64,000 nt of DNA from Sinorhizobium americanum (GTDB lineage: Bacteria; Pseudomonadota; Alphaproteobacteria; Rhizobiales; Rhizobiaceae), in contig NZ_LNQC01000043.1 of NCBI RefSeq assembly GCF_001651855.1, positions 62,001-126,000 of the forward strand, in the 5' to 3' direction. The notes beneath the pieces were generated by a model. That model ran no database searches. It was not told the DNA's origin and saw nothing but the letters and a program-made list of their open reading frames with translations. The position numbers and the translations under genes were made by a program. Shown one piece after another: positions 19,935 through 27,804 of the stretch (the stretch's first letter is position 1; each line of letters starts with the position of its first letter).

Positions 19935-21215
19935 ATGGTATCGGAGAAGCCGCCGCGCCGCTCGCAACCGGAAAAGGAACCGCTGACGATCGATCTCGAG
20001 GCGGAGAGAACCGTCACAGAAGAGACGGAATCGATCGCCAGCCAGGAGCCGGTGACCGACGAGCCGGCGGAGATCTCGGCGACAGCGGCGCCGGACGCGA
20101 CCGGACCTGCGGCGGACGACGTCGAGGCGGAGAAGGCCGTAGAAGAAGCGGCCGAACGGAAAGCGGAAACCGAGGAGGAGCGCGCCAACGCGGCTGCCGC
20201 CGCTTTCGACGAGGAGCCTCCACATCTAAGCAGCGGCGCGACAGCCGAACCGAAGAGAAGGCAGGGGACGAGCGCCGGGGCGCTTGCCGCCGGCATCCTC
20301 GGCGGTCTCGTCGCGCTTCTCGGCGCTGGCGTCTTGCAATATGCCGGCTATGTACCGGCACCCGGGCCGGATTTCGGCACTGGATCGGTCGAGCAGAATC
20401 TGACTGGCGAAATCGAAGCGATCAAGGCGGAGCTTCAGTCGCGCCCGACCGCGACCGCAGGAGCGGTCGACCTTGCTCCGCTGGAAAGCCGCCTTGCCGC
20501 GCTGGAACAGGCGGCCCCCTCGGCGGCGAACGCACCCGATGTGACGGCGCTCCAGGCGGAAGTCGCCAACCTCACCAAGGAAATCGCCGCGCTGAAAACC
20601 GAGCTCGCCGACGCCCGGCAATCGGCGGACACCGCTAAGGCCGAACTCGCCGGCCGCATCGACCAGGCGGAACAGAAGCTCAACGAGCCGGTGAACGACA
20701 TCGAGATGGCGAAAGCGATCGCCGTCACCGCGCTGAAGACCGCGATCGATCGCGGCGGGCCGTTCCTCGCCGAACTCGACGCGCTACGCAGCATCGCGCC
20801 TGAAGACGCCGCGGTGAAGGAGCTTGCCGGGGACGCCAAGACCGGCGTCGCCACCCGGACTGATCTGCGCGAGGCATTTCCGGCAACCGCGACCGCGATG
20901 CTGGACGCCCTCCATCAGCCCGACCCGAACGAGGGCTTCTTCGCCCGGCTCTATTCGAGTGCGATGTCGGGCATTCGCGTCCGGCCGATCGGCAGCGTCG
21001 AGGGAGACACGCCGGAGGCGATGATCGCCCGTATCGAGGACAAGCTCAACAATGGCGACCTCAAGGGCGCTTCGCTCGAATGGGAAGGCCTTCCTGACGC
21101 AGCCAAAGCGGCCGGCCAGGATTTCAAAGAGAAGCTCGACCGACGACTGCGCGTCGAAACCGCGATCAGTGCGGCCGTGGCGGCGACCATGACGCGAAAC
21201 GGCACGCAAGGCTAA
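19935..21215 (+). CDS. Mitofilin/Mic60-like inner-membrane protein
   Basis: A 426-residue protein of the alphaproteobacterial mitofilin-like family. Residues 1-110 form an acidic, Glu/Ala-rich cytoplasmic region. A transmembrane helix follows at about residues 116-137 (LAAGILGGLVALLGAGVLQYAG). A periplasmic coiled coil (about 165-255, heptad-rich) comes next. The C-terminal domain starts about residue 255 (NDIEMAKAIAVTALKTAID) and resembles the conserved mitofilin domain. Its place between hemD and hemY is the conserved context of alphaproteobacterial Mic60 homologues, thought to shape membranes and contact the outer membrane. Function in this organism is inference. Confidence 0.85.
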   Translation: MVSEKPPRRSQPEKEPLTIDLEAERTVTEETESIASQEPVTDEPAEISATAAPDATGPAADDVEAEKAVEEAAERKAETEEERANAAAAAFDEEPPHLSSGATAEPKRRQGTSAGALAAGILGGLVALLGAGVLQYAGYVPAPGPDFGTGSVEQNLTGEIEAIKAELQSRPTATAGAVDLAPLESRLAALEQAAPSAANAPDVTALQAEVANLTKEIAALKTELADARQSADTAKAELAGRIDQAEQKLNEPVNDIEMAKAIAVTALKTAIDRGGPFLAELDALRSIAPEDAAVKELAGDAKTGVATRTDLREAFPATATAMLDALHQPDPNEGFFARLYSSAMSGIRVRPIGSVEGDTPEAMIARIEDKLNNGDLKGASLEWEGLPDAAKAAGQDFKEKLDRRLRVETAISAAVAATMTRNGTQG

Positions 21216-21233
21216 GGGAGGAAAGAAGACGAC

Positions 21234-22859
21234 ATGGTCCGGATACTGTTCTTCATCCTGCTCGTCCTTGCGCTCGCACTCGGCTTTGCCTGGCTGGCGG
21301 ATCGGCCGGGAGAGCTGTCGCTGATCTGGCAGGGCCAGCGCATCGAAATGAGCCTGATGCGCGCCGCCACCATCCTGATCTCGCTTTTCGCCGCGATTCT
21401 GATCGCCGTCTGGCTGATCCGCGCGATCTGGCTGTCGCCCCATACGGTGACGCGCTACTTCCGCGCCCGCAAGCGCGACCGCGGCTACCAGGCGCTCTCG
21501 ACCGGGCTGATCGCGGCGGGCGGCGGCGACGCTGTGCTGGCGCGCAAGATGGCCGGTCGCGCGCGAGGTCTGATCCGCGTCGACCAGGAACCGCTCATCC
21601 ACCTCTTAGAGGCGCAGACGGCGCTGATCGAGGGCAAATATGACGAGGCGCGCAAGAAGTTCGAGCTGATGGCGGACGACGAGGAAACGCGCGAGCTTGG
21701 CTTGCGCGGGCTCTATCTCGAAGCAAAGCGGCTGGGCGCCAACGAGGCGGCCCGCCAATATGCGGAACGGGCTGCCGAAAAGGCGCCGCACCTTTCCTGG
21801 GCGACTCTGGCGACCCTCGACCAGCGGAGTCAGGCGGGAGAGTGGGACGAGGCTATCCACCTTCTCGACCAGAGCCGCGCCGCCAACGTCCTCGACAAGA
21901 AGGAAGCCAGCCGCAAGAAGGCGGTGCTGCTCACCGCCAGGGCCACGAGCAAGCTGGAGGCCGATCCGAAAGCCGCCCGCGACGACGCGCTCGCCGCGTT
22001 GAAGTTCGACGATCGGCTGGTGCCGGCAGCGCTCGTCGCCGCCAAGGCGCTGTTTCGCGAGGACAATCTGCGTAAGGGCGCCTCGGTCCTCGAAAAGATC
22101 TGGAAGCAGGAGCCGCATCCGGAAGTGGCCCGGCTTTACGTCCGGGCACGCGGCGGCGATTCCGCCGTCGACCGGCTGAAGCGCGCCAGAAGGCTGGAAA
22201 CGCTCCGCGGCAACAATGCGGTCAGCCTGGCAACGGTTGCCGAGGCAGCGCTCGAGGCGCGCGAACTGGCGCTTGCCCGAGAGAAGGCCGAAGCCGCCGT
22301 CCGGCTGGCGCCGAGCGAAAGCATCTTCCTGCTGCTTGCCGACATCGAAGAGGCCGACACCGGCGACGAGGGCCGCATCCGCCACTGGATGGCGCAGGCG
22401 CTCAGGAGCCCGCGCGATCCGGCCTGGACCGCCGATGGCGTGACCTCGCCCACCTGGCTGCCGGTCTCGCCGGTCAGCGGCCGGCTCGACGCCTTCGAAT
22501 GGAAGGCACCCCCCTCGCCGCTTGCCGGCTACACCGAGGGCGGTCGCCTGAGCCCCGACGATGCCATCCGCAGCCTGCCTCCGGTCGCACCCGACCAGCC
22601 GGCGATCGTGAAGGCGCCCCCGGCTGCGACCAAGCCTGAAGAGGGCCAGCCCGTGCTGGAAGCGGAACGCCCGATCCCGACGCCTGCCCCGATAAAGGTG
22701 CCCGAGCGGAAAGAACCCGCGGCTCCGCCCGCCAAGAGCGAGGAAACCGCTGCCGAGAAAGAGGCGGCCGCCCCTTTCTTCGGGCGGCCGCCGGACGATC
22801 CCGGCGTGCGCGAGCGGGTGGCGGAAGAAGGCAGCAAGGCCAGCTTCCGGCTGTTCTGA
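21234..22859 (+). CDS. hemY: HemY-like membrane TPR protein
   Basis: A 541-residue protein of the HemY family (HemY_N plus TPR repeats), associated with heme biosynthesis though its exact role is unclear. The N-terminus (ILFFILLVLALALGFAWLADRPGEL) and a second hydrophobic helix (LISLFAAILIAVWLIRAIWL) anchor it in the membrane. TPR-like helices fill about residues 110-390. The last 120 residues are Pro/Ala/Glu-rich and look disordered, ending KASFRLF. It starts 18 bp after the Mic60-like gene. Confidence 0.9.
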   Translation: MVRILFFILLVLALALGFAWLADRPGELSLIWQGQRIEMSLMRAATILISLFAAILIAVWLIRAIWLSPHTVTRYFRARKRDRGYQALSTGLIAAGGGDAVLARKMAGRARGLIRVDQEPLIHLLEAQTALIEGKYDEARKKFELMADDEETRELGLRGLYLEAKRLGANEAARQYAERAAEKAPHLSWATLATLDQRSQAGEWDEAIHLLDQSRAANVLDKKEASRKKAVLLTARATSKLEADPKAARDDALAALKFDDRLVPAALVAAKALFREDNLRKGASVLEKIWKQEPHPEVARLYVRARGGDSAVDRLKRARRLETLRGNNAVSLATVAEAALEARELALAREKAEAAVRLAPSESIFLLLADIEEADTGDEGRIRHWMAQALRSPRDPAWTADGVTSPTWLPVSPVSGRLDAFEWKAPPSPLAGYTEGGRLSPDDAIRSLPPVAPDQPAIVKAPPAATKPEEGQPVLEAERPIPTPAPIKVPERKEPAAPPAKSEETAAEKEAAAPFFGRPPDDPGVRERVAEEGSKASFRLF

Positions 22860-22889
22860 GTTCTGGTTTTACGGGCTGTGGGCATAGGC

Positions 22890-23375
22890 ATGTTTGAACG
22901 GTTTCGAGCGTTTCTCGAAGAACTGACGGGTACGGGTGCGCGAATCGGCAAGGACGATCCGCGCGTGGCGGTCATCGGGCTCTGTTTTCAGGTGATGGAG
23001 GCGGACGGCGCCATCCGTTCGTCGGAACGCCGCACGATGCGCAAGATCATCAAGGAGCACTACAGGCTCGACGATGCTGCGCTCAACGCGCTGGTCGCGG
23101 CGGGCGAAACCGCCGAAAGCGAGGCGATCGACTTCTACCGCTTCACCTCCGAGATCAAGCGCCATCTCTCCGAGGACCAGCGCATCGAACTCGTCGGCAT
23201 GTTGTGGGACATCGTCTATGCCGACGGCGCACGCAGCGAAATGGAGGATCACGCAATCTGGCGGATCGCCGATCTCCTCGGCGTCTCCGGGCGTGACCGG
23301 GTCTTGAAACGGCGGGAGGCAGCGGCCAAGATCGACATGGTCGAGGAGGAGAACGAGGCACAACAGGAAAGCTGA
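22890..23375 (+). CDS. TerB-like tellurite-resistance-fold protein
   Basis: A 161-residue helical protein resembling the TerB/COG4103 family. Conserved parts include VIGLCFQVMEADGAIRSSER and LVGMLWDIVYADGARSEMED, two copies of the characteristic acidic D-G/A motif that may bind metal. I chose the ATG at 22890 (MFERFRAFLEEL) over a GTG at 22878. It follows hemY closely and ends 2 bp before the amidotransferase gene. A real link to tellurite is not implied. Confidence 0.8.
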   Translation: MFERFRAFLEELTGTGARIGKDDPRVAVIGLCFQVMEADGAIRSSERRTMRKIIKEHYRLDDAALNALVAAGETAESEAIDFYRFTSEIKRHLSEDQRIELVGMLWDIVYADGARSEMEDHAIWRIADLLGVSGRDRVLKRREAAAKIDMVEEENEAQQES

Positions 23376-23377
23376 CG

Positions 23378-24139
23378 ATGCCGCGAGAAGCTTGCGACGC
23401 CAAGAGACCGATCCTCGTCGTCCTTCATCAGGAGCGGTCGAGCGCAGGCCGCGTCGGCCATATTCTCGAGAAAAAGGGCTTTTCCCTCGATATCCGCCGC
23501 CCGGCGCTTGGCGACGAGCTGCCGCCAACGCTCGAGGGTCATTCGGGAACGATCATCTTCGGCGGGCCGATGAGCGCCAATGACGAGGAGGAATTCGTTC
23601 GCCGCGAGATCGATTGGCTGTCGGTGCCGCTGTTGGAAAACAAACCCTATCTCGGCATCTGCCTCGGGGCCCAGATGCTTGCCCGCAATCTCGGCGGCAA
23701 GGTCGCCCCCCATCACGAGGGCATGACCGAAATCGGCTGGTATCCGCTTGAGGCCACCGAGGCCGGCAAGGCGCTCCTCGACTGGCCTGACATGGTCTAT
23801 CATTTTCACCGCGAAGGCTTCGATCTGCCGAAGGGCGCCGAACTGCTCGCGACCGGCGACACCTATCCGAACCAGGCCTTCCGCTATGGCGAGAACGCCT
23901 GGGGCATCCAGTTCCATGGCGAACTGACACGGGCGATGATGCACCGCTGGGTCGTGCATGGCGCCCACCGCTTCGTCCTGCCTGGCGCCCAATTGGGCAA
24001 GGCGCATCTCGAGGGCCGGATGATCCACGACCACCCCTTGCGGACCTGGATGGAGAATTTTCTCGAACTGATTTTTCTGCGCGGCGAAACAGCGGCGGGA
24101 CCTCGTGTGCCCGATGAACGCCCCTCTCCTCGGGTTTAA
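23378..24139 (+). CDS. Class I glutamine amidotransferase-like protein (GMP synthase N-domain type)
   Basis: A 253-residue stand-alone GATase1 domain. The nucleophile elbow GICLGAQML holds Cys95, and IQFHGEL holds His180 and Glu182, so the triad is intact. It resembles GuaA-like amidotransferases of unknown substrate. It is not the guaA gene, which would carry a synthase domain. The last residues (PDERPSPRV) and the stop codon are encoded by the palindrome at 24128-24146, so a repeat appears to have supplied the C-terminus. Confidence 0.88.
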   Translation: MPREACDAKRPILVVLHQERSSAGRVGHILEKKGFSLDIRRPALGDELPPTLEGHSGTIIFGGPMSANDEEEFVRREIDWLSVPLLENKPYLGICLGAQMLARNLGGKVAPHHEGMTEIGWYPLEATEAGKALLDWPDMVYHFHREGFDLPKGAELLATGDTYPNQAFRYGENAWGIQFHGELTRAMMHRWVVHGAHRFVLPGAQLGKAHLEGRMIHDHPLRTWMENFLELIFLRGETAAGPRVPDERPSPRV

Positions 24140-24256
24140 CCCGAGGACTAACCCTCTCCCCGTTTTGACGGGGAGAGGGGACTTGGGCCGGCGCGGCATC
24201 GCCCCTTCTCCCCGTCAACACGGGGAGAAGGTCGCGGCAGCGGGATGAGGGGCCGT
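24128..24256. repeat. RIME-like palindromic repeat cluster after the amidotransferase gene
   Basis: Three strong hairpins lie in tandem. The first is CCTCGGGTT/AACCCGAGG (24128-24146), spanning the stop codon of the preceding gene. The second is CCCTCTCCCCGT/ACGGGGAGAGGG (24152-24179). The third is CCTTCTCCCCGT/ACGGGGAGAAGG (24204-24231). The tail gcggcagcgggatgaggggc is shared, with few changes, with the elements at 31484-31554 and 58787-58947. The pattern resembles Rhizobium-specific intergenic mosaic elements. The family name is from memory of the pattern only. The hairpins may also act as a bidirectional terminator between convergent genes. Confidence 0.75.
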
Positions 24257-24285
24257 TTCTGGCATTTTCGCTGCGCCGGCCGAAA

Positions 24286-25533
24286 TTATGCAGTCGAGCG
24301 CCTCTCCGGCACGTCGAGCCTGTCGATCCTGCGCAATTGCGGGAAACCGGTCGCCCAGATGAGCGACACCAGCAGCGTGCCGAGCCCGCCGAAGACGACG
24401 GCAAAGACGGCGCCGAAGCCGGCCGCCATAGTGCCGGCGCGAAACTCGCCAAGCTCGTTGGAGGCGCCGACAAATACCGCGTTGACGGCATTCACCCGGC
24501 CGCGCAGCTCGTCCGGCGTCCAAAGCGCGATTAGGCTTTCGCGCACATAGACCGAAATCATGTCCGCTGCACCCATGACGACGAGCGCGGCGATCGATAT
24601 CCACGGCGTCGCCGACAGGCCGAAGACGATCGTGGCTAGGCCGAAGAGCGCCACGCCGACGAACATGGAGAGACCTACCCGGTTGCGGATCGGGTGGGCG
24701 GCGAGCCAGATGGCCATGCCGACGGCGCCGACGCCCGGGGCAGCGCGCAACAGGCCCAGCCCCCATGGGCCGAGCACCAGAATATCGCGCGCGAAAACCG
24801 GCATCAGCGCCACCGCGCCGCCGAGCAGCACCGCGAAGAGGTCGAGCGAGATCGCCCCGAGCACGACCTTATCGGCCTTGATGTAGCGGAAGCCCGCGGT
24901 GATCGTCTGCCAGTTCTGCGCCGAGGCGGGCGAGCGTTGGGCGGGCTTCGGCACGGCAAACACCATCAGCGCCGCCGCCGCGAAGAAGCAGAGGCTGACG
25001 GTATAGGGCACCATCGGGCCTAGGCCGTAGATCAGGCCGCCCGCCACGGGCCCGACGATCGTCGCCGTCTGCCAGGAGCTCGAATTCCAGGCAATCGCAT
25101 TCGGCAGATCCTCGACCGGCACGAGATTGGGCGCCAGCGATTGCGCGGCCGGCGTCAGAAAGGCCCGCTCGATGCCGAAGACGATGAGGATCGCATAGAC
25201 CGGCCAGGGCGCGAACAAGCCGGTGACCGTCAGCACCAGCAAGGCCGCGGCGCAGAGCGTGCCGACGAGCATGCAGAGCCCCATGATGACGCGGCGATTG
25301 TAGCGATCCGCCACGCTGCCGGTGACGAGGATGAGGAGAAGCGACGGCAGGAACTGGAAAAGGCCGATCAGCCCAAGCGCGAAAGGATCCCGCGTCAGGT
25401 CGTAAATCTGCCAGCCGACCGAGACCGACATGATCTGCACGGCGAAATAGGCAAGGAAGCGCGAGACGAAATAGCGTCGGTAGCCGACATGCCGGAAGGC
25501 GGCAAAACGATGCGCAGTATGGACGGCCGACAT
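24286..25533 (-). CDS. Major facilitator superfamily transporter (enterobactin-exporter-like MFS_3 type)
   Basis: A 415-residue membrane protein with about 12 hydrophobic helices. The loop between helices 2 and 3 has VTGSVADRYNRRVIMG, the MFS A-motif. The start MSAVHTAHRFAAFRHVGYRRYFVSRFLAYF is typical of the EntS/MFS_3 group. No substrate-specific feature or neighbouring biosynthetic gene is seen, so the exported compound is unknown. It converges with the amidotransferase gene over the repeat cluster. Confidence 0.88.
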   Translation of the reverse strand: MSAVHTAHRFAAFRHVGYRRYFVSRFLAYFAVQIMSVSVGWQIYDLTRDPFALGLIGLFQFLPSLLLILVTGSVADRYNRRVIMGLCMLVGTLCAAALLVLTVTGLFAPWPVYAILIVFGIERAFLTPAAQSLAPNLVPVEDLPNAIAWNSSSWQTATIVGPVAGGLIYGLGPMVPYTVSLCFFAAAALMVFAVPKPAQRSPASAQNWQTITAGFRYIKADKVVLGAISLDLFAVLLGGAVALMPVFARDILVLGPWGLGLLRAAPGVGAVGMAIWLAAHPIRNRVGLSMFVGVALFGLATIVFGLSATPWISIAALVVMGAADMISVYVRESLIALWTPDELRGRVNAVNAVFVGASNELGEFRAGTMAAGFGAVFAVVFGGLGTLLVSLIWATGFPQLRRIDRLDVPERRSTA

Positions 25534-25658
25534 GACGGAAGCACTCCCGGAGACAATAACGCCTCGCGTTAAACATGATAGCGCGGGGTTTGAGCGTCGT
25601 ACTTGCTCGTTTGGTTCGCAATGTCTACATGTCTGGCGACAAAGATTTGGAGACGGGC

Positions 25659-25952
25659 ATGATTGCTGTCATCGGCACCTTGAATTTCATCATCAACATC
25701 GCGTGGTTCCTGATCATCGCGTCGGCGATCTTTTCCTGGCTCTATGCCTTCAACGTGATCAATGTGAACAACCAGGCGATCAACATGATCGGCCGCTCGC
25801 TCTACCAGCTGACCGAGCCGCTTTACCGGCCGATCCGCCGCTTCCTGCCGGACATGGGCGGCGTCGACCTTTCGCCTCTCGTCGTCCTGGTGATCCTCTA
25901 CTTCATCCAGCTCTTCCTGAACACGACGATCGCGCCGGCGCTCATCCGCTAA
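25659..25952 (+). CDS. YggT family membrane protein
   Basis: A 97-residue protein with two transmembrane segments (FIINIAWFLIIASAIFSWLYA and LVVLVILYFIQLFLNTTIA) and the loop LYRPIRRFLPDMGGVDLSPL that defines YggT. The ATG at 25659 (MIAVIGTLNFII) follows GGAGA. The longer frame from 25575 is not typical. YggT-type proteins have been linked to osmotic tolerance and, in other bacteria, to cell division. Here it is adjacent to a DUF167 gene, a common pairing. Confidence 0.9.
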   Translation: MIAVIGTLNFIINIAWFLIIASAIFSWLYAFNVINVNNQAINMIGRSLYQLTEPLYRPIRRFLPDMGGVDLSPLVVLVILYFIQLFLNTTIAPALIR

Positions 25953-25965
25953 GCATTTTGCAGTT

Positions 25966-26022
25966 AGGTGGAATCACCTGGCGTCGCACAAATGCGTCAA
26001 AAACAAGCAGAGAGAGCGGTGG
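25966..26022. repeat. Short dispersed repeat, copy B, at the 5' end of the DUF167 gene
   Basis: It is similar to 6014-6070: AGGTGGAATCACCT, then AAATGCGTCAAAAACAA and AGAGAGAGCGG. The copy is followed by CCCGCTCT near 26045-26052, which could pair with AGAGCGG. It covers the possible start codons of the following gene. Confidence 0.65.
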
Positions 26023-26378
26023 CACGAACGCATGTGAGCGCATCCCGCTCTGACGTGGCACGCGGCGCCCTGACTGGCTTCGGCGACCATGCGCGCCTGA
26101 CGGTGAGGCTGACGCCGAACGGCGGCCGAGACGCGATTGACGGCCTGGAAACGGCGGCCGACGGCGAGGAGCACCTCAAGGTGCGAGTGCGCGCCGTGCC
26201 GGAAAAGGGCAGGGCGAACCAGGCCCTGATCGCCCTTCTCGCCAAGTCCTTCGGCATCGCCCGAAACAGGATCGCGCTCATCTCCGGCGACACGCAACGC
26301 AAAAAAATCCTCCGGATCGAGGCCGATCCGGAGGCTATCCAGAAACGTCTCAGCGAACTCGCCGGTGAGACCAGCTAG
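26019..26378 (+). CDS. DUF167/YggU family protein
   Basis: About 119 residues with the DUF167 core HARLTVRLTPNGGRDAIDG and HLKVRVRAVPEKGRANQALIALLAKSFG, and the typical end LISGDTQRKKILRIE. Function of the family is unknown. The start is unsure. GTG 26019 has a weak purine-rich site. ATG 25992 and GTG 25968 lie inside the dispersed repeat. GTG 26055 would leave just the domain. Its TAG stop abuts the ppa stop on the other strand with no gap. Confidence 0.82.
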   Translation: MARTHVSASRSDVARGALTGFGDHARLTVRLTPNGGRDAIDGLETAADGEEHLKVRVRAVPEKGRANQALIALLAKSFGIARNRIALISGDTQRKKILRIEADPEAIQKRLSELAGETS

Positions 26379-26912
26379 TTACTTTTTCGTCTTGGCGCGC
26401 TCGACCGCTTCGCGGATCAACTGCTTGGCGACGCCCGCATCCTTCCAGCCGAAGATCTTCACCCACTTGCCGGGCTCCAGATCCTTGTAGTGCTCGAAGA
26501 AATGCTCGATCTGCTTCAGGGTGATTTCCGGCAGGTCGGTATAGTCGTGCACCTTGTCGTAGCGCTTGGTCAGGTGCGCCGACGGAACCGCGATGATCTT
26601 CTCATCCTGGCCCGAATTGTCTTCCATCATCATCACGCCGATCGGGCGCACATTGATGACGCAGCCCGGGACCAGCGGCCGCGTATTGCAGATCAAGACG
26701 TCGATCGGATCGCCATCATCGGAAAGCGTGTGTGGGACGAAGCCGTAATTGCCCGGATAGGTCATCGGCGTGTAGAGGAAGCGATCGACGACCAGCGTGC
26801 CGGCTTCCTTGTCCATCTCGTACTTGATCGGATGGCCGCCGACCGGCACTTCCACAATCACGTTGATATCTTCGGGTGGATTCTTTCCGATGGAAATCGC
26901 GTCGATCCGCAT
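26379..26912 (-). CDS. ppa: Inorganic pyrophosphatase
   Basis: A 177-residue family I soluble pyrophosphatase, which hydrolyses PPi to drive biosynthesis. The active-site stretch is [19 protein letters not shown], with the metal-binding aspartates of the PPase signature. The ATG at 26912 ([21 protein letters not shown]) is preceded by GGAGG at 6-nt spacing. A start two codons upstream is less likely. It converges with the DUF167 gene. Confidence 0.97.
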   Translation of the reverse strand: MRIDAISIGKNPPEDINVIVEVPVGGHPIKYEMDKEAGTLVVDRFLYTPMTYPGNYGFVPHTLSDDGDPIDVLICNTRPLVPGCVINVRPIGVMMMEDNSGQDEKIIAVPSAHLTKRYDKVHDYTDLPEITLKQIEHFFEHYKDLEPGKWVKIFGWKDAGVAKQLIREAVERAKTKK

Positions 26913-27095
26913 GAGCACCTCCAGGGCCGTTTAGAAAGTCGCCCGTCGGATAAAGGGAAACATGCGGCGATGCAACATGACTTTCGTCCGGACGGGCGGA
27001 ATTGCCATAGGCAGGCGACACGGCCAAATATGGGCAGAAAACTTATTCCGGACGACAAAACCGAAGTAGGGTCTGCGAAGGCGCGCCGAAAGCGC

Positions 27096-27602
27096 CTATT
27101 TCCAGACCAAACCGACCTTCTTCAGGTATTTCTCGCCGAAGTCTTCCATGCCCTCGGCAACGTCGCGCCCGCCAGCCGACAGGAAGAAATTATAGGCAAG
27201 CTCGCTGTCCTCGAGGCACCAGACGACCAGCCCTTCGCAGCCGAGCGATTTCAACAGGCTCTTCGCCTCGCCGAAGAGCTTCCGGCCAAGCCCGAGGCCC
27301 TGATATTCCGGGCGCAGATAAATCTCATAGATCTCGCCTTCCTGCGGCAGCGCCCGGGCGCGGCTCAGGCCAAGCGTTGCATAGCCGGCTATCGTTCCCG
27401 CGACATCGACGACGAGCAGTGTGGCCGGCCCGCGCGTCGCCTTCCGCCACCAGATCTCGTCGCGACGGTTGACCATCCTGACCAGCGGGCGGTGCGGAAT
27501 GAGTCCGCCATAGGCCTGCAGCCATGATACGCGATGCACATCGGCAATCGCCGCCGCCTCATGCGGCTCCCCGGGCCTGACCTCGATCGAAACAGTCTTC
27601 AT
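27096..27602 (-). CDS. GNAT family N-acetyltransferase
   Basis: A 168-residue single GNAT domain. The acetyl-CoA-binding motif A is IYLRPEYQGLGLGRKLFGEA, followed by the motif B region CLEDSELAYNFFLSAGGRDV. No feature reveals the substrate. It is monocistronic, between ppa and the typA terminator. Confidence 0.88.
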   Translation of the reverse strand: MKTVSIEVRPGEPHEAAAIADVHRVSWLQAYGGLIPHRPLVRMVNRRDEIWWRKATRGPATLLVVDVAGTIAGYATLGLSRARALPQEGEIYEIYLRPEYQGLGLGRKLFGEAKSLLKSLGCEGLVVWCLEDSELAYNFFLSAGGRDVAEGMEDFGEKYLKKVGLVWK

Positions 27603-27750
27603 GACCTGACTCTAAACACACGACCCGGCGAACCGGAATCCCGCCCGTCTGCCGGCCAAGCTTAACCCACAGGCAACTTTAACGGCATCCATGAGAAGGT
27701 TAACGTGATTTTAACTTTATCCGCAAGCCGGCCGCGAAAGGCACACACAG

Positions 27751-27777
27751 CAAAAAACCCCGGATCGCTCCGGGGTT
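27751..27777 (-). terminator. Rho-independent terminator after typA
   Basis: AACCCCGGA (27756-27764) pairs with TCCGGGGTT (27769-27777) around TCGC. On the minus strand the stem is followed by TTTTTTG. It lies 28 bp beyond the typA stop. Confidence 0.92.
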
Positions 27778-27804
27778 CTCATGCAGCTGTCGATTTTCTC
27801 GAAA

